Source: Rheinheimera riviphila
Lineage (GTDB): Bacteria; Pseudomonadota; Gammaproteobacteria; Enterobacterales; Alteromonadaceae
Reading direction: 5' to 3'
DNA: 64,000 bases
NCBI RefSeq assembly: GCF_004005945.1
Contig: NZ_SACS01000023.1
Span: forward strand, 1 to 64,000
Shown here: positions 1 to 9,316 of the stretch, in pieces
Numbering within the stretch: position 1 is the stretch's first letter
How the letters are laid out: the number at the start of each line of letters is the position of its first letter
Position numbers and translations under genes: made by a program
Notes under the pieces: generated by a model
Told to the model about the DNA's origin: nothing
What the model saw: the letters and a program-made list of their open reading frames with translations, nothing else
The model's database searches: none

Positions 1-66
1 CATCAGATCTTCAGGAGATTTGCAGTCAGCTAACAGCTGATCCAGTAATTGGTCTGTAATTGGCAT
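1..66 (-). CDS. IS256-family transposase, N-terminal fragment (cut by window edge)
   Basis: An ATG at 66-64 on the minus strand opens a frame reading MPITDQLLDQLLADCKSPED-L-M to the window edge (22 codons). The pattern LLxxxxxPEDL at the extreme N-terminus is characteristic of IS256-family (mutator-type DDE) transposases. A purine-rich GGAAGGGA ribosome-binding site lies just upstream. Only the start is visible, so intactness and the catalytic DDE residues cannot be judged. Confidence 0.65.
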   Translation of the reverse strand, partial: MPITDQLLDQLLADCKSPEDLM

Positions 67-126
67 TCTTTATCCCTTCCAAGGAGTTAGGTAGAATGCC
101 ACTTACACAGATTTTTTTACAGACTC
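1..126 (-). mobile_element. Edge of an IS256-family insertion sequence
   Basis: The first 66 bases encode the start of an IS256-type transposase on the minus strand. Bases 67-126 are its leader and the likely terminal repeat. Read on the minus strand, the end runs GAGTCTGTAAAAAAATCTG followed by TGTAAGTGGC, the CTGT...TGTGTAA style of terminus common in IS256-family elements. The element therefore seems to end near base 126, about 25 bases past the stop codon of the 153-599 gene. The far end and any target-site duplication lie outside the window, so the exact boundary is inferred. Confidence 0.6.
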
Positions 127-152
127 ATAGATTCATACTATTAACTTTTCAA

Positions 153-599
153 TTACTTGAGTAACTGCCACCAAAAGTTAATAACCTCTCCCTCTACGAT
201 TATATTTTTTTCACAGCCGCTGAGTATACTTTTCACGCAATGCGAAATTTTCGAAATACTCTCTTTGTTTAGCTCAAAAATAATATCATTACCATTAACA
301 TATATTTTTTGACATGTCTCAGAACGAGAAAATTTTACTTTATGAAATGATTTAACTTTACATCCAAAATTTGGAACTTCCAAAATATCATTTGATACAT
401 CAACCAAATCAATGGTTATATTTTTATCCGAGTCACTTTCAGTTATAAAATCTAGCAATGAAGCTAATCTAGCTTTACTTTCTGCACTTACTGAAATGTG
501 CAGGCCTCCGGAACTACGTTTTGGATCTGTGTAACGCCAAATTGCAGTATTTAAGTCTTTTTTCATAGATGAAAAATCAAATTGATTTATCAATTTCAT
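153..599 (-). CDS. Unknown small protein, candidate immunity protein of the RHS system
   Basis: A 148-residue cytoplasmic protein with no signal peptide or membrane segment and no family I recognise. Its ATG lies inside the last codons of the upstream RHS gene (23-base overlap, same strand), so the two are translationally coupled. The sequence is strikingly AT-rich and rich in Asn, Lys and Ile codons, unlike the GC-richer chromosomal genes around it. Small, orphan, AT-rich genes directly after an RHS C-terminal tip usually encode the cognate immunity protein, which is the inference here. An AGGAG sits almost against the start codon; an internal Met at residue 12 is an alternative start. An IS256 element lies just downstream. 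Confidence 0.6.
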   Translation of the reverse strand: MKLINQFDFSSMKKDLNTAIWRYTDPKRSSGGLHISVSAESKARLASLLDFITESDSDKNITIDLVDVSNDILEVPNFGCKVKSFHKVKFSRSETCQKIYVNGNDIIFELNKESISKISHCVKSILSGCEKNIIVEGEVINFWWQLLK

Positions 600-3500
600 C
601 TCCTTTCGTCATTTCATCTGCGAGAGATGTTGGATCTAATGCATTTAAAAGACCCATTGTGCTTGGAAAGTTTTGTTCTATGTTTTGCATGGCCGTCCCA
701 ACTTGCTCAAGTCCTGTACCAATACTTTCAAGTACAGGAGAAACCGCATCTGCAACTCCATTTGCAACGAAGTGGTGACCGTCCTCTCTGACCTCTTTGC
801 CTTCAACTGTATTTTTTGAGTGAATGTGTTTTTCTCCCATTTTGCCATCAGCCAATTTATGGTTCTCTGGTCTAGTTTGTGTGGCACCTGGAAAAGCTGC
901 TCGCTCTATTCGTTGTGCGGCCTTAAGATTTGATGATCTTAGATCTCCACCCTGCTGCCTAATATTAATAGCTTGTTGCTGCGTTACTCTTCCCAGTGAA
1001 ACTAACTGCGTTCCCACAGTTTTGACAGCTTCAGAGACAAACTTTTTGGACTCACCACTAGGATCTGAATATTTATATGGATTATTTGCAACATAAGAGT
1101 AGCGGTTAAATGTATCAGGCTCGCCCGTAAACCCCACCGGATCATTAGAATAAAACCGCCCAATCACCGGGTCATAATACCGCTGCTGCATATAAGTTAA
1201 ACTTAAATCATCATCTTCCAGATGGCCGGTATAGCCTGGTTTGTCTTCAAGGGCGGCGGTGTTGCCGACCCTTGCGATGAGTTGGGAGCCGAGGTAAATA
1301 TAGCGGGTGACGCCCTGGGGGCCGTCGGTCAGCAGCAGTTGGCCGTTTTTGTCGTAGATACTGTAGCTGGTGCTGGTGGCGCTTTTTTTCACCCGACGGT
1401 TGTAACCGTCATACAGATAACTGACGGCGCCGGAAGTTGTCAGCTGATTGGCGCGGTTAAATTGGAAGCTACGGCTGCCGTTGTTGGTGACATTGCCCCG
1501 GTCGTCGTACAAAAAGTTATACCCTCCACTGACCGAGCGCAGTCGTTTTGAGGCGGGGTCGTAGCTGTAACTCAGTCGCTGGCTGCCAAGGTTTTTTGAG
1601 AGTAAATTGCCGGTACTGTCGTAGTTAAAATCGCCTGCCCCCCAGCTGCCACTGGCGGTTTTAAGCCGGTCGGCCTGGTCATACGTCAGCTTGATATTTT
1701 TACTGCTGTTGGTTAAATCAAAAATATCTGACACGTTGTGATTGGCATCATAGCGATAACTTTGTGCCGTTTTGTGCTGACCGCCTTTGCTGCTGAGCAT
1801 CTCCAGCGGCCGCTGCATGGCATCGAGCGTTTGATGAAACGCCACGCCATTGCCGTAGTTAAAAGCACGGACCTGACCTGAAGGATAAAAACTGACATTG
1901 CTGGCATACAGGGTCGAGCCGGTTTGCTGAACAAGCGTTGGCTGACCCAGCGCATTGGGCGCAAACGCAATACTTGCACCGCCATAACTCAGACTACTGA
2001 CATGCCCGAGTGCATCGTACGTGGGGTCAATCACATAGGATTTACCATCTACCGTCAGGGTTTCAGTTTCGCTCTGGTGGGCGGCATTGTAGGTGTAACT
2101 CCAGACGGTACCGCCGGTACTGAGCGTTTTCAGATTGCCCTGCGCGTCCAGCTGATAGCGCTTGTTCGGGCTGGTGCCATCGGCAAAGTTCAGCTGGTGC
2201 AGCTCGCCATGATGGTCGTAGACGTTGCTGACCCAGTTTGCCGCAACGTTGTTGTAATCCTGACAATGGCTGCCATTACCTAACAGACCTTCGGCATAGC
2301 TGCTGACCTGACCGAGCGCATTATATTGCAGCGCCTTGATACCGGTTTCCGGGCGTTTTTGTAGACACAACTGCATTTTATCGTCATAAATCCGAAGCTC
2401 GCTGTAATCGCCCTGGGTAATGGCGGTGACATAGCCTGCAACATTGTAGGTCAGCGTGGTGGTGATATTTTCAGGTTGCTCAATTCGCAGCGGCAGCTCA
2501 TAGCCAGGCTCCCCCAGCGCCAGATAGGTGGTGGTTTTTTGTTGCTGGCGCGCATCAGTCACTCTGATTTCATGACCGGATAAATAGTCATAACTTTCCG
2601 TGCTGCCATCCGGAAAATGCACAGCATCCAGCCGACCCAGGCCATCAAATGACGAGGTGGTACCCGGTGATTGCGCCGTTGCATCGGTCAGCCATTGCGA
2701 CTGAAACACCACCTTATTATGTTCGTTATAGGCGCTAAATTGCTGCTTGCGGGTGGCAGGCTCGTTGGCGGCATCCCATTGGGTGGTGAGGATTGCCCGG
2801 CGCAGGCCATCATAAATGCCCTGCAACCGGTAATTGCCTTTTTCCACCGCTTGCCGGGTCTGGTAACTACCCGACACACCATCCAGCACCTCATAACGAA
2901 TGGTGGTATCGGCCATGGCGGGACTGACCGGGTCAATCAGCGTTAACCGGCCGATAGCGTCGTACTGATAGTGGGTGGTGTTGGCATTGAAGTCGGTGGT
3001 TTGGGTGACATTGCCAAAGGCGTCATAGTCCAGCGTCGCGGCCGACACTTGTGTGGCGTCATAGCGATCCGGGAATTCAAGTCGCTTGGGGGAGCCTAAA
3101 TAGTAATTCTGATACGTCACCCAGCGATTGGCCAGGTGATAGGTTTTGCGGGAGAGATTGCCATCCGCATGATAATCCAGGCTATAGATTTTACGCCGAT
3201 AATCCCAATACTCCATCAACAATGATTTCGCGGGCGCGCTTGCCGGATGATAGGTGTAGGCCTGGGTCTGCAGATAAGTGACATCATTGTCTGAAATCGA
3301 CGTGGTGGCAGGCTGACCAATCACCCAGTGGACGAGGTCATTAAAATAGGTGTTTTTGGTGTAGTGAACCCGGCTTTCATCTGCGGAATAAGCGGCGGTT
3401 TTACCCGGCTGACCAAAGACATCGAACTCACTGAACTGCGTCCGGTATTGCGACGGCTGCTGGTGATGGAACACTTGTTTCAGGTGCTGTGTTGCCGCCA

Positions 3501-5133
3501 CGGCATAACTGGCGACCTGAGCGTTTTCAAAAAATACCCCATCCCAGCCAATGACTCTGGCGTGGCCATAGATTTTTTGTGACGTGGACATCAGGTTGCC
3601 GGCCGGGTCTTTGGTGACCTCAAACAACAACGAGCCTTCAGTCGGGCTGGTAAAGCTGCGGTCATATACCGAGGTCACTTTGCTGCCATCCGGCCTGGTG
3701 ACCGTGGTCGCATTCAGTAACTCTGCACTTAATCCTGCAGGCAAAACCACCCCCTGCACCAGGTGCGAGTCACTCAGCGCCTGCTCGGTCGAAAAACCGG
3801 GGTTGCCCGAATACTGATAATGCCAGGCGTAACTTTGCCCGCTATCGTATTCAAGGGTCTTCTTTTTGATGGAAATCTCGCCATAGCTATACGGCGTGAT
3901 GTATCTTTTACCCTCCAAAGTATCGACTTTAGACGGCACATTGGCCCGGCCAAAATAGGTGCACTGCAGCTCATAACGCACTTTAAACCCAGCCGGATGT
4001 TGAATGCTGGCCTGGCCATAAGTGCCATTGGCACCCGAAAACCGCGGGGTTCTGGCGCACTGATTTCGAGCGCCAGCATCGATATCTCCTTCGGGGTAAT
4101 ATTCGGATAGTTCATGTAACTGATACCGCCAGAACAGATTTTCACCAACCCCAACCTTCGCCAGGGAGCTACGGGTCGCGCCGGCGGGCTTCTCATAGTG
4201 GTAAGACAGTTGCCGACCCGCGTACGTAATATGACTAATCAGCGGCAGTGTTCGATTCAGTGAGGTCGCATCGTATTGAAAATCTACTTTGCGACCATCG
4301 CTGGCCACAATCGAGCGCAGCGTGTTGCCGCTATATTGATAATTAATGGTATTGCCAAAGCGGTCTTCGATTTTGCTGACATACAAGTAGCGGCTATGCA
4401 TATGTAATGGATTCACGCTATCCATCACGCTCATCGGGGCCAGTTTAATCCGGGCCCGGATAGGTTGATTAAAGGTGTACTTCAGCCCCGTCGGCGAATA
4501 ACCGATAAAACCCTCCATCACCTGACCGTCGCTGCTTCGAAACGTCAGGCACTCAAACTTCCAGTTCGATTTGGTGATCCGGGTGACATGAGCGCCGAAT
4601 TTTCCGGAGCTGTCTTCATATAAGTTTTCATTGCCGGATTCATGCGAAAATACAAAATCGCCGTTATGAAACAGATTCGGCGCGATGCTCAGACTCTTCC
4701 CACCTGAGATGTAATGCATGGGTTCCGGTTCGATTGAACCCGAGCAGGCTTTGTTCTTCCCCCAAGGGCCAGATGTTCGCGCCCCCATCACAGTGACGAC
4801 CGTGGTATAGATATGTGGGATATCAAAAGACCAGTCCGCCATATCGACACTGTGATGGTAAGAGTAGTTTTCTCCTTTGTAGGTTCGGGCAATCATGATA
4901 TCCGGCCCATTGCCTTTGATTTGTAAATCAATGGTTTTAAAGGTCAGCGAACCCCGCTGCAACCCAATTTGCTCGCCGATAGCGGCACCATCCAGCGTCT
5001 GCACCCGATAATCGACGGCCATCCGCTTTAAGACATCTTCATTAGCAGTCGTCACCTGAACACCTGCAACTGTGCTACTCAGACATAACCAACATAACGC
5101 CTGCAATATATTGACGATATTTTTGCGATTCAT
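577..5133 (-). CDS. Secreted RHS/YD-repeat protein with variable C-terminal tip
   Basis: 1518 residues. The N-terminus has a Sec-type signal peptide (hydrophobic stretch around residues 8-24). The middle carries many YD/RHS repeats (YDAFGNVTQ, YDAIGRL, YDDRGNVTN and similar), which in the family fold into a beta-barrel cocoon. The RHS core motif YDPVIGRFYSNDPVGF, then NRYSYVANNPYKYSDPSG, ends near residue 1360. The last ~158 residues (bases 577-1053) are the variable tip, with HIHSK and DGHHF motifs and a helical tail; I do not recognise its fold. There is no PAAR domain and no neighbouring vgrG, so it is probably exported by Sec rather than T6SS-loaded. The downstream gene may encode immunity. 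A toxic activity for the tip is inferred, not shown. Confidence 0.8.
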   Translation of the reverse strand: MNRKNIVNILQALCWLCLSSTVAGVQVTTANEDVLKRMAVDYRVQTLDGAAIGEQIGLQRGSLTFKTIDLQIKGNGPDIMIARTYKGENYSYHHSVDMADWSFDIPHIYTTVVTVMGARTSGPWGKNKACSGSIEPEPMHYISGGKSLSIAPNLFHNGDFVFSHESGNENLYEDSSGKFGAHVTRITKSNWKFECLTFRSSDGQVMEGFIGYSPTGLKYTFNQPIRARIKLAPMSVMDSVNPLHMHSRYLYVSKIEDRFGNTINYQYSGNTLRSIVASDGRKVDFQYDATSLNRTLPLISHITYAGRQLSYHYEKPAGATRSSLAKVGVGENLFWRYQLHELSEYYPEGDIDAGARNQCARTPRFSGANGTYGQASIQHPAGFKVRYELQCTYFGRANVPSKVDTLEGKRYITPYSYGEISIKKKTLEYDSGQSYAWHYQYSGNPGFSTEQALSDSHLVQGVVLPAGLSAELLNATTVTRPDGSKVTSVYDRSFTSPTEGSLLFEVTKDPAGNLMSTSQKIYGHARVIGWDGVFFENAQVASYAVAATQHLKQVFHHQQPSQYRTQFSEFDVFGQPGKTAAYSADESRVHYTKNTYFNDLVHWVIGQPATTSISDNDVTYLQTQAYTYHPASAPAKSLLMEYWDYRRKIYSLDYHADGNLSRKTYHLANRWVTYQNYYLGSPKRLEFPDRYDATQVSAATLDYDAFGNVTQTTDFNANTTHYQYDAIGRLTLIDPVSPAMADTTIRYEVLDGVSGSYQTRQAVEKGNYRLQGIYDGLRRAILTTQWDAANEPATRKQQFSAYNEHNKVVFQSQWLTDATAQSPGTTSSFDGLGRLDAVHFPDGSTESYDYLSGHEIRVTDARQQQKTTTYLALGEPGYELPLRIEQPENITTTLTYNVAGYVTAITQGDYSELRIYDDKMQLCLQKRPETGIKALQYNALGQVSSYAEGLLGNGSHCQDYNNVAANWVSNVYDHHGELHQLNFADGTSPNKRYQLDAQGNLKTLSTGGTVWSYTYNAAHQSETETLTVDGKSYVIDPTYDALGHVSSLSYGGASIAFAPNALGQPTLVQQTGSTLYASNVSFYPSGQVRAFNYGNGVAFHQTLDAMQRPLEMLSSKGGQHKTAQSYRYDANHNVSDIFDLTNSSKNIKLTYDQADRLKTASGSWGAGDFNYDSTGNLLSKNLGSQRLSYSYDPASKRLRSVSGGYNFLYDDRGNVTNNGSRSFQFNRANQLTTSGAVSYLYDGYNRRVKKSATSTSYSIYDKNGQLLLTDGPQGVTRYIYLGSQLIARVGNTAALEDKPGYTGHLEDDDLSLTYMQQRYYDPVIGRFYSNDPVGFTGEPDTFNRYSYVANNPYKYSDPSGESKKFVSEAVKTVGTQLVSLGRVTQQQAINIRQQGGDLRSSNLKAAQRIERAAFPGATQTRPENHKLADGKMGEKHIHSKNTVEGKEVREDGHHFVANGVADAVSPVLESIGTGLEQVGTAMQNIEQNFPSTMGLLNALDPTSLADEMTKGDEIDKSI

Positions 5134-5614
5134 CTCTCTTCCTTATTGGATGTAGCCCTTTCTGAGTCTTACCGGCAAACGGCCAGGAATTTCGCCGGCC
5201 CCGCTTTGCTGTAACAGCACCCTCAACCGGGAAACACAGGGCTGCTTTGAGCATCGAAGTTGAAAACTCAGACGGCTGACCGGCTGATCCAAAGGTTAAA
5301 TGGCATTTTCGGAAAATAAACCTGCACCAATAAATATCAAATAATTATCTATTTTTTAACAAAAATACACTACATGCTGTATTCAGAAAGAGAACGCCGG
5401 ACAGGTTCCCCGCACTTTGCGACCTTAGTCAAACACTTGCTGTAAGCAGTTCATTTGCTCACAAAACAGAAATTTGCAATTTTTCATTAACAACCAGCTT
5501 TGTGTGATTATTTTGTGATAAAGTTTCGCGCTTTTTAAATCAAGTTGCAGATACAGGTACTAGGTCGTTCTGCAAAAAATAACTCCAAATGTCTTTAAGC
5601 GCAGGAAAATATCA
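5134..5614. other. Divergent intergenic region, 480 bp
   Basis: AT-rich upstream region between two divergently transcribed genes for secreted proteins. No convincing open frame, tRNA or strong terminator is visible. It must hold both promoters, but I could not single out confident -10/-35 pairs. Confidence 0.5.
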
Positions 5615-8512
5615 ATGAACATAAGGAATGTGGCGGTTTTTGTGCTGCTAACCGCAGTAGTTTATCCGTCGATAGCAAGCGAACATCTGACGCCTCTTTA
5701 CACTTCGGTATTAAGTGCCGAAGAAAGCCAGGTGCAAAGCAAGGAACAATTGGCTCTGACCGAAATCGCTTCGGCAAGTCAATCGAACGAATCCATGAGC
5801 AACCAGTTGGTTGCGCGCAATACGCATGTTGTGATGGTGTCAGAGCGCGGAGTATCTGTACTGGAACGCACTGAACAAGGCTTGATCAAGCGGCATGAAG
5901 AGTTTTTTAATGTTCCCCAGTACAATGGCAGTCAGCAAATATTTGCTTCACCAGATGGCAAAACTTTGGTTTGGCCAGCTGGGAACGGGTTTGTTGAGCT
6001 GAAAATTAATGCAGATTTCAGCGCAAGTCATAAAATGCTCAGTAGTTCGAGTACTTCTGGCTACGCCACTTCAGCAATAGCGTCTGACAGTTTTGTGATC
6101 TATCGTTACAACGAAAGTAGGTACGTTGCATATCAGGTAACCAATCTCGGATTGACACAAGTTGGTGAATTAGCTGCTATTGATGAAATTCGAAACACCA
6201 ATTTGATTTTCAACAGCAAAGACCAAATTCTGATCAGCAGTTCCACTAATAACTGGCCAAACGTCGCGGTTATCATCTTTAAAACCCAAAATGGAATTTT
6301 CAAAGAAACCGCACGTCATACTTTTACGACTGACTATTCATTTAGCGGTACTGTCTATGACACGGATACCGGCCGTTTGGTCATTCAGTCGTACACGAAT
6401 TCCCACCATCTACTGCAGATTAACAGCTCGTCCGGCACCATTGAATCGGTCGGCACAACCCCTCATCGGCTGGTGGAAACGAACTACTATAGTGATTTTA
6501 GCGGTGTAGTTTCAGGCAACTATTTGGTCACCAACAGGTACCAAACCAGCACCTTGCTGTATCGTGACGGCAATACTTTCCGCGAGAGTAAGCGACTAGA
6601 TTCGTATTCTGGCACCATGGCAACCCATTTCAACAGCCAGACGGGTCAGCAGGAGTACTGGAAGAACTCGAAATGGGCACTGCAAATGTTCAGTGTGAAT
6701 CAGGGCGCAACCGAACTGATTCAGGAGCGCACCGCCAAACAACGTGGGTTGCCATTGCTTGATCGCTCCACCATGCTCAGCAGTGATGACAATCGGCTGG
6801 TACTGATACAGGACAATATGCGGGTCGTGCTGTTGGCATTGGATGTCAACAAGCTGCCGGCCGAAGCTTACAGCCACGAGATTTCAGAAACAAATGGCAG
6901 TATTGGCTACAATAGCCAGTTTGTGAAAGTCGGCACCGATAAGTACCTGCTTGCGGAGTCGACCAGCTATCGCGTCGTGAACATCGATGCCGATGGCAAA
7001 GTAACGATGACCGCAGCAAAAGGCTGGCCACAGTCACTGGGCTATCATTTGAGTGATCTGCAACTCAAGGTCAAAGATGGTTATGTTTATCTGACAAGTT
7101 ATGGTTTGGCAGTGTTGCAGCTAAAAAATGACGTGCTGACCCTCATCCGCAAATTTAATGATCCGACATTAACTACGCAGGAGCACCAAAATATCCTGGC
7201 AGTCGTAGATCTCAATGGTGATTTATTTGCTTTAATGCCAGCGTTCGGCAAGATAGCCAAACTAAAATTAACCGATGGTCAGCTGAGTATCGAGAAAGTC
7301 GGTACTATGCCAAACGTGAATGCACCTTTCCGCGAAGGCCGTAACAGAGTTTTTGCAGTGCATTACCCGGAATCTGTGCTGGTACTTGATGCCGATCAAA
7401 ATTTGAAAATTAGCGCCATCAGCAACACCTCGGTAGATGGTGATTACTACCAGAAACGCTTCAAAATTGCCCGCAGCTTCCAAACGCACCAGCCGGTATT
7501 TCTGCTAAATGATGATGTGACGGGCATCTGGCAGAAGCTGACATTAAGCAGTGATTGTTGTGAACCAGGAGCTAGTATGCAAGTCATTGATAGCCACCTG
7601 CTGAGTATTAGCAACGGCAATCGTCAAAGCCTAAAAGTTTTCAAAATTAATTCCGCACCTTACCTACCAACAGTCGTCAGCCCTATTCTGTTAAACCAGG
7701 GCGTCAGTTCAGAAGTCGCTTTGGCGGGTTTCCTGCAAGATGACGAAGCACAACCTTTAAGTTATTCAGGTCTGAGTACCTCTGGTTTTACCATCGCCGA
7801 CGGCAATAAGCTGAAATACGATGGAGTTGTAGCTGGTAAAGGTAATGTGCTGCTGACGGTCAGTGACGGCGAATTGCTGACTGATCTGAAATTACCGTTC
7901 CAAGTTAATGCTGCACCGGCGCTAATCAAAGCACTGCCAACTGTTGTTGCAAACCAGAATGCGCAGTTATTGTTTGATTTAAATGACTACATTGAGGATC
8001 CGGAAGGCAGTGCTATTAGCTTCCAGCCGCAAACGATGCAAGGGATCCAACTGAGTAAATCTGGCTTAGTCTCCGGTACTGCCAGCGGCTTGCAAGCGAT
8101 GACTTTTGCGTTAAAAGTCACCGACAAAGCAGGCGCCGTGTTCGCCACCAATCTGATTGTTCAGGTCAACGCTGCACCGGCATTAACCGGTAGTGCCAGC
8201 CTTAGTGCCAAAGTTGGTCAAAGCTTTGCAATTGATTTAAATACGCTGATCACCGATGCAGAAAAACACAAAATAAGTTTAGCAGCGTCAACTTTGCCCG
8301 CCGGACTGAACATCAGCGGTGCAGTCATCAGTGGCACCCCAACCAGCAGTGGATCGCACAATATCCAGATCACAGCGACCGATGAGCTGGGTGCCCGCAG
8401 CCAGGTGAGTTTGTCACTGAATATCGCTGCCGAAGATAAAAAAAGTGGTGGCTCATTAGGCTGGGCATGGTTAGCTTTATTGCTACTTGCTCGCGCCAGA
8501 CGTCAGCACTAA
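5615..8512 (+). CDS. Secreted GlyGly-CTERM protein with propeller-like body and Ig-like domains
   Basis: 965 residues, ATG preceded by AGGAAA. An N-terminal signal peptide (VAVFVLLTAVVYPSIAS) is followed by about 650 residues of repeated short beta segments resembling a propeller or PQQ/WD-like surface protein. Residues about 690-940 hold three tandem cadherin/putative-Ig units, marked by PTVVANQNAQLLFDLNDYI, GLVSGTASG and GAVISGTPTSSGSHNI. The C-terminus is SGGSLGWAWLALLLLARARR, a GlyGly-CTERM sorting tail: Gly-rich motif, one membrane helix, Arg cluster. In this family the tail is cut by rhombosortase after type II secretion. The specific function is unknown. A strong terminator follows the stop codon. 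Confidence 0.75.
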   Translation: MNIRNVAVFVLLTAVVYPSIASEHLTPLYTSVLSAEESQVQSKEQLALTEIASASQSNESMSNQLVARNTHVVMVSERGVSVLERTEQGLIKRHEEFFNVPQYNGSQQIFASPDGKTLVWPAGNGFVELKINADFSASHKMLSSSSTSGYATSAIASDSFVIYRYNESRYVAYQVTNLGLTQVGELAAIDEIRNTNLIFNSKDQILISSSTNNWPNVAVIIFKTQNGIFKETARHTFTTDYSFSGTVYDTDTGRLVIQSYTNSHHLLQINSSSGTIESVGTTPHRLVETNYYSDFSGVVSGNYLVTNRYQTSTLLYRDGNTFRESKRLDSYSGTMATHFNSQTGQQEYWKNSKWALQMFSVNQGATELIQERTAKQRGLPLLDRSTMLSSDDNRLVLIQDNMRVVLLALDVNKLPAEAYSHEISETNGSIGYNSQFVKVGTDKYLLAESTSYRVVNIDADGKVTMTAAKGWPQSLGYHLSDLQLKVKDGYVYLTSYGLAVLQLKNDVLTLIRKFNDPTLTTQEHQNILAVVDLNGDLFALMPAFGKIAKLKLTDGQLSIEKVGTMPNVNAPFREGRNRVFAVHYPESVLVLDADQNLKISAISNTSVDGDYYQKRFKIARSFQTHQPVFLLNDDVTGIWQKLTLSSDCCEPGASMQVIDSHLLSISNGNRQSLKVFKINSAPYLPTVVSPILLNQGVSSEVALAGFLQDDEAQPLSYSGLSTSGFTIADGNKLKYDGVVAGKGNVLLTVSDGELLTDLKLPFQVNAAPALIKALPTVVANQNAQLLFDLNDYIEDPEGSAISFQPQTMQGIQLSKSGLVSGTASGLQAMTFALKVTDKAGAVFATNLIVQVNAAPALTGSASLSAKVGQSFAIDLNTLITDAEKHKISLAASTLPAGLNISGAVISGTPTSSGSHNIQITATDELGARSQVSLSLNIAAEDKKSGGSLGWAWLALLLLARARRQH

Positions 8513-8537
8513 TACAGCGTATTGCCCATGATTAAAC

Positions 8538-9110
8538 TCAAAACCCTGCTTGCAGGGTTTTGAGGTTTTTTGCTTCAACCATCGCCTTAAACTTCTCACT
8601 TTGCCCAAACACTTGTGCAAACTGTGCCGCCGTCATTTGCGCTTTGTCTGTCACTTCGTCAGTGGCTTTCGCTGAATTTTCTTGATCACAATCAATGTCA
8701 TACAGCGTACGGGCGATGTCCCATTCCGCTTTAATCATCGCGCCCATCAGCGCGGTATGGCCTCGTTTATCACGCAGACAAGCATCGGCGCCGGCATGTA
8801 GCAGGACGTCAACCGCGGTTGCCTGTCCTGCGTAAGCGGCAATCATCAGCGCGGTGTAACTTTGTTCGTTTCGCTCGTTTACCGGATAACCAGCCGTTAG
8901 AAATTCTGTTAAAACAACCAGTTCACCCGTTCTGGCAGCTGCGAAAAAGTATCGCTGTAGTTGCTGAATTTCTTGTTCTGGATGAGTGGCTGTCCTGGAT
9001 TCCGGTTCTGGATTGGTGGCTGTCCTGGCTCCCTCTGCCGCTTGTACCGCCCAATCAGCGGACCCCATCATCAATAGCAGGCTAAGGATAAATACATGGT
9101 ATCGAGTCAT
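8538..9110 (-). CDS. Periplasmic ankyrin-repeat protein next to catalase (AnkB-like)
   Basis: 190 residues from the chosen ATG at 9110, which has a GGGAGA site and opens directly into a signal peptide (YHVFILSLLLMMGSADWAVQA). The frame stays open 45 codons further upstream, but that extension lacks a good start signal. After a Pro/Glu-rich linker with an internal repeat come two or three ankyrin units (SYTALMIAAYAGQATAVDVL, GHTALMGAMIKAEWDIARTL). It lies downstream of a periplasmic catalase on the same strand. In Pseudomonas aeruginosa katB-ankB, the ankyrin protein is needed for full catalase activity, so a similar supporting role is likely here. Confidence 0.8.
   Translation of the reverse strand: MTRYHVFILSLLLMMGSADWAVQAAEGARTATNPEPESRTATHPEQEIQQLQRYFFAAARTGELVVLTEFLTAGYPVNERNEQSYTALMIAAYAGQATAVDVLLHAGADACLRDKRGHTALMGAMIKAEWDIARTLYDIDCDQENSAKATDEVTDKAQMTAAQFAQVFGQSEKFKAMVEAKNLKTLQAGF
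8539..8570 (+). terminator. Rho-independent terminator after the GlyGly-CTERM gene
   Basis: Perfect 11-bp stem CAAAACCCTGC / GCAGGGTTTTG with a 2-base apex, followed by AGGTTTTTT on the plus strand. The hairpin also contains the last codons and stop of the convergent ankyrin gene, so the two genes share this sequence. Confidence 0.75.
8975..9028. repeat. Two-copy 30-bp tandem repeat in the ankyrin gene linker
   Basis: A 24-base unit beginning GTTCTGGAT and ending GTGGCTGTCCTGG occurs at 8975-8998 and 9005-9028, a 30-bp period with two mismatches. It encodes the repeated ATNPEPE / ATHPEQE linker just after the signal peptide. Copy number could vary between strains. Confidence 0.7.
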
Positions 9111-9198
9111 CTTAATTCTCCCGAAGATGCCGCTGTGTTCGTCGAAAATGTCCGGTTTTACCGCGGTAAATTTTCGATCGCTCATCAGCAATAAAATG

Positions 9199-9248
9199 CC
9201 TGTGAAGCCCACCCTGAATTGCAGGACAGAGCATGAGAGCTTCACAGG
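9199..9248 (-). repeat. Inverted repeat between catalase and ankyrin genes
   Basis: Perfect 10-bp arms CCTGTGAAGC (9199-9208) and GCTTCACAGG (9239-9248) enclose 30 bases in the 206-bp gap between the two genes. No T-tract follows on either strand, so it is not a standard terminator. It could form an mRNA stem that sets the relative expression of the two cistrons. Confidence 0.5.
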
Positions 9249-9316
9249 ACTTTAACCGGAATAACACAGCAGCTGGTCCTGTCCGGCTGCCGTGATAAGT
9301 ACTTCCTGCCGAACAG

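Noticed and set aside
1-5133. Type VI secretion effector locus
   Set aside because: The RHS protein has a signal peptide and no PAAR, and no vgrG, hcp or chaperone gene is visible.
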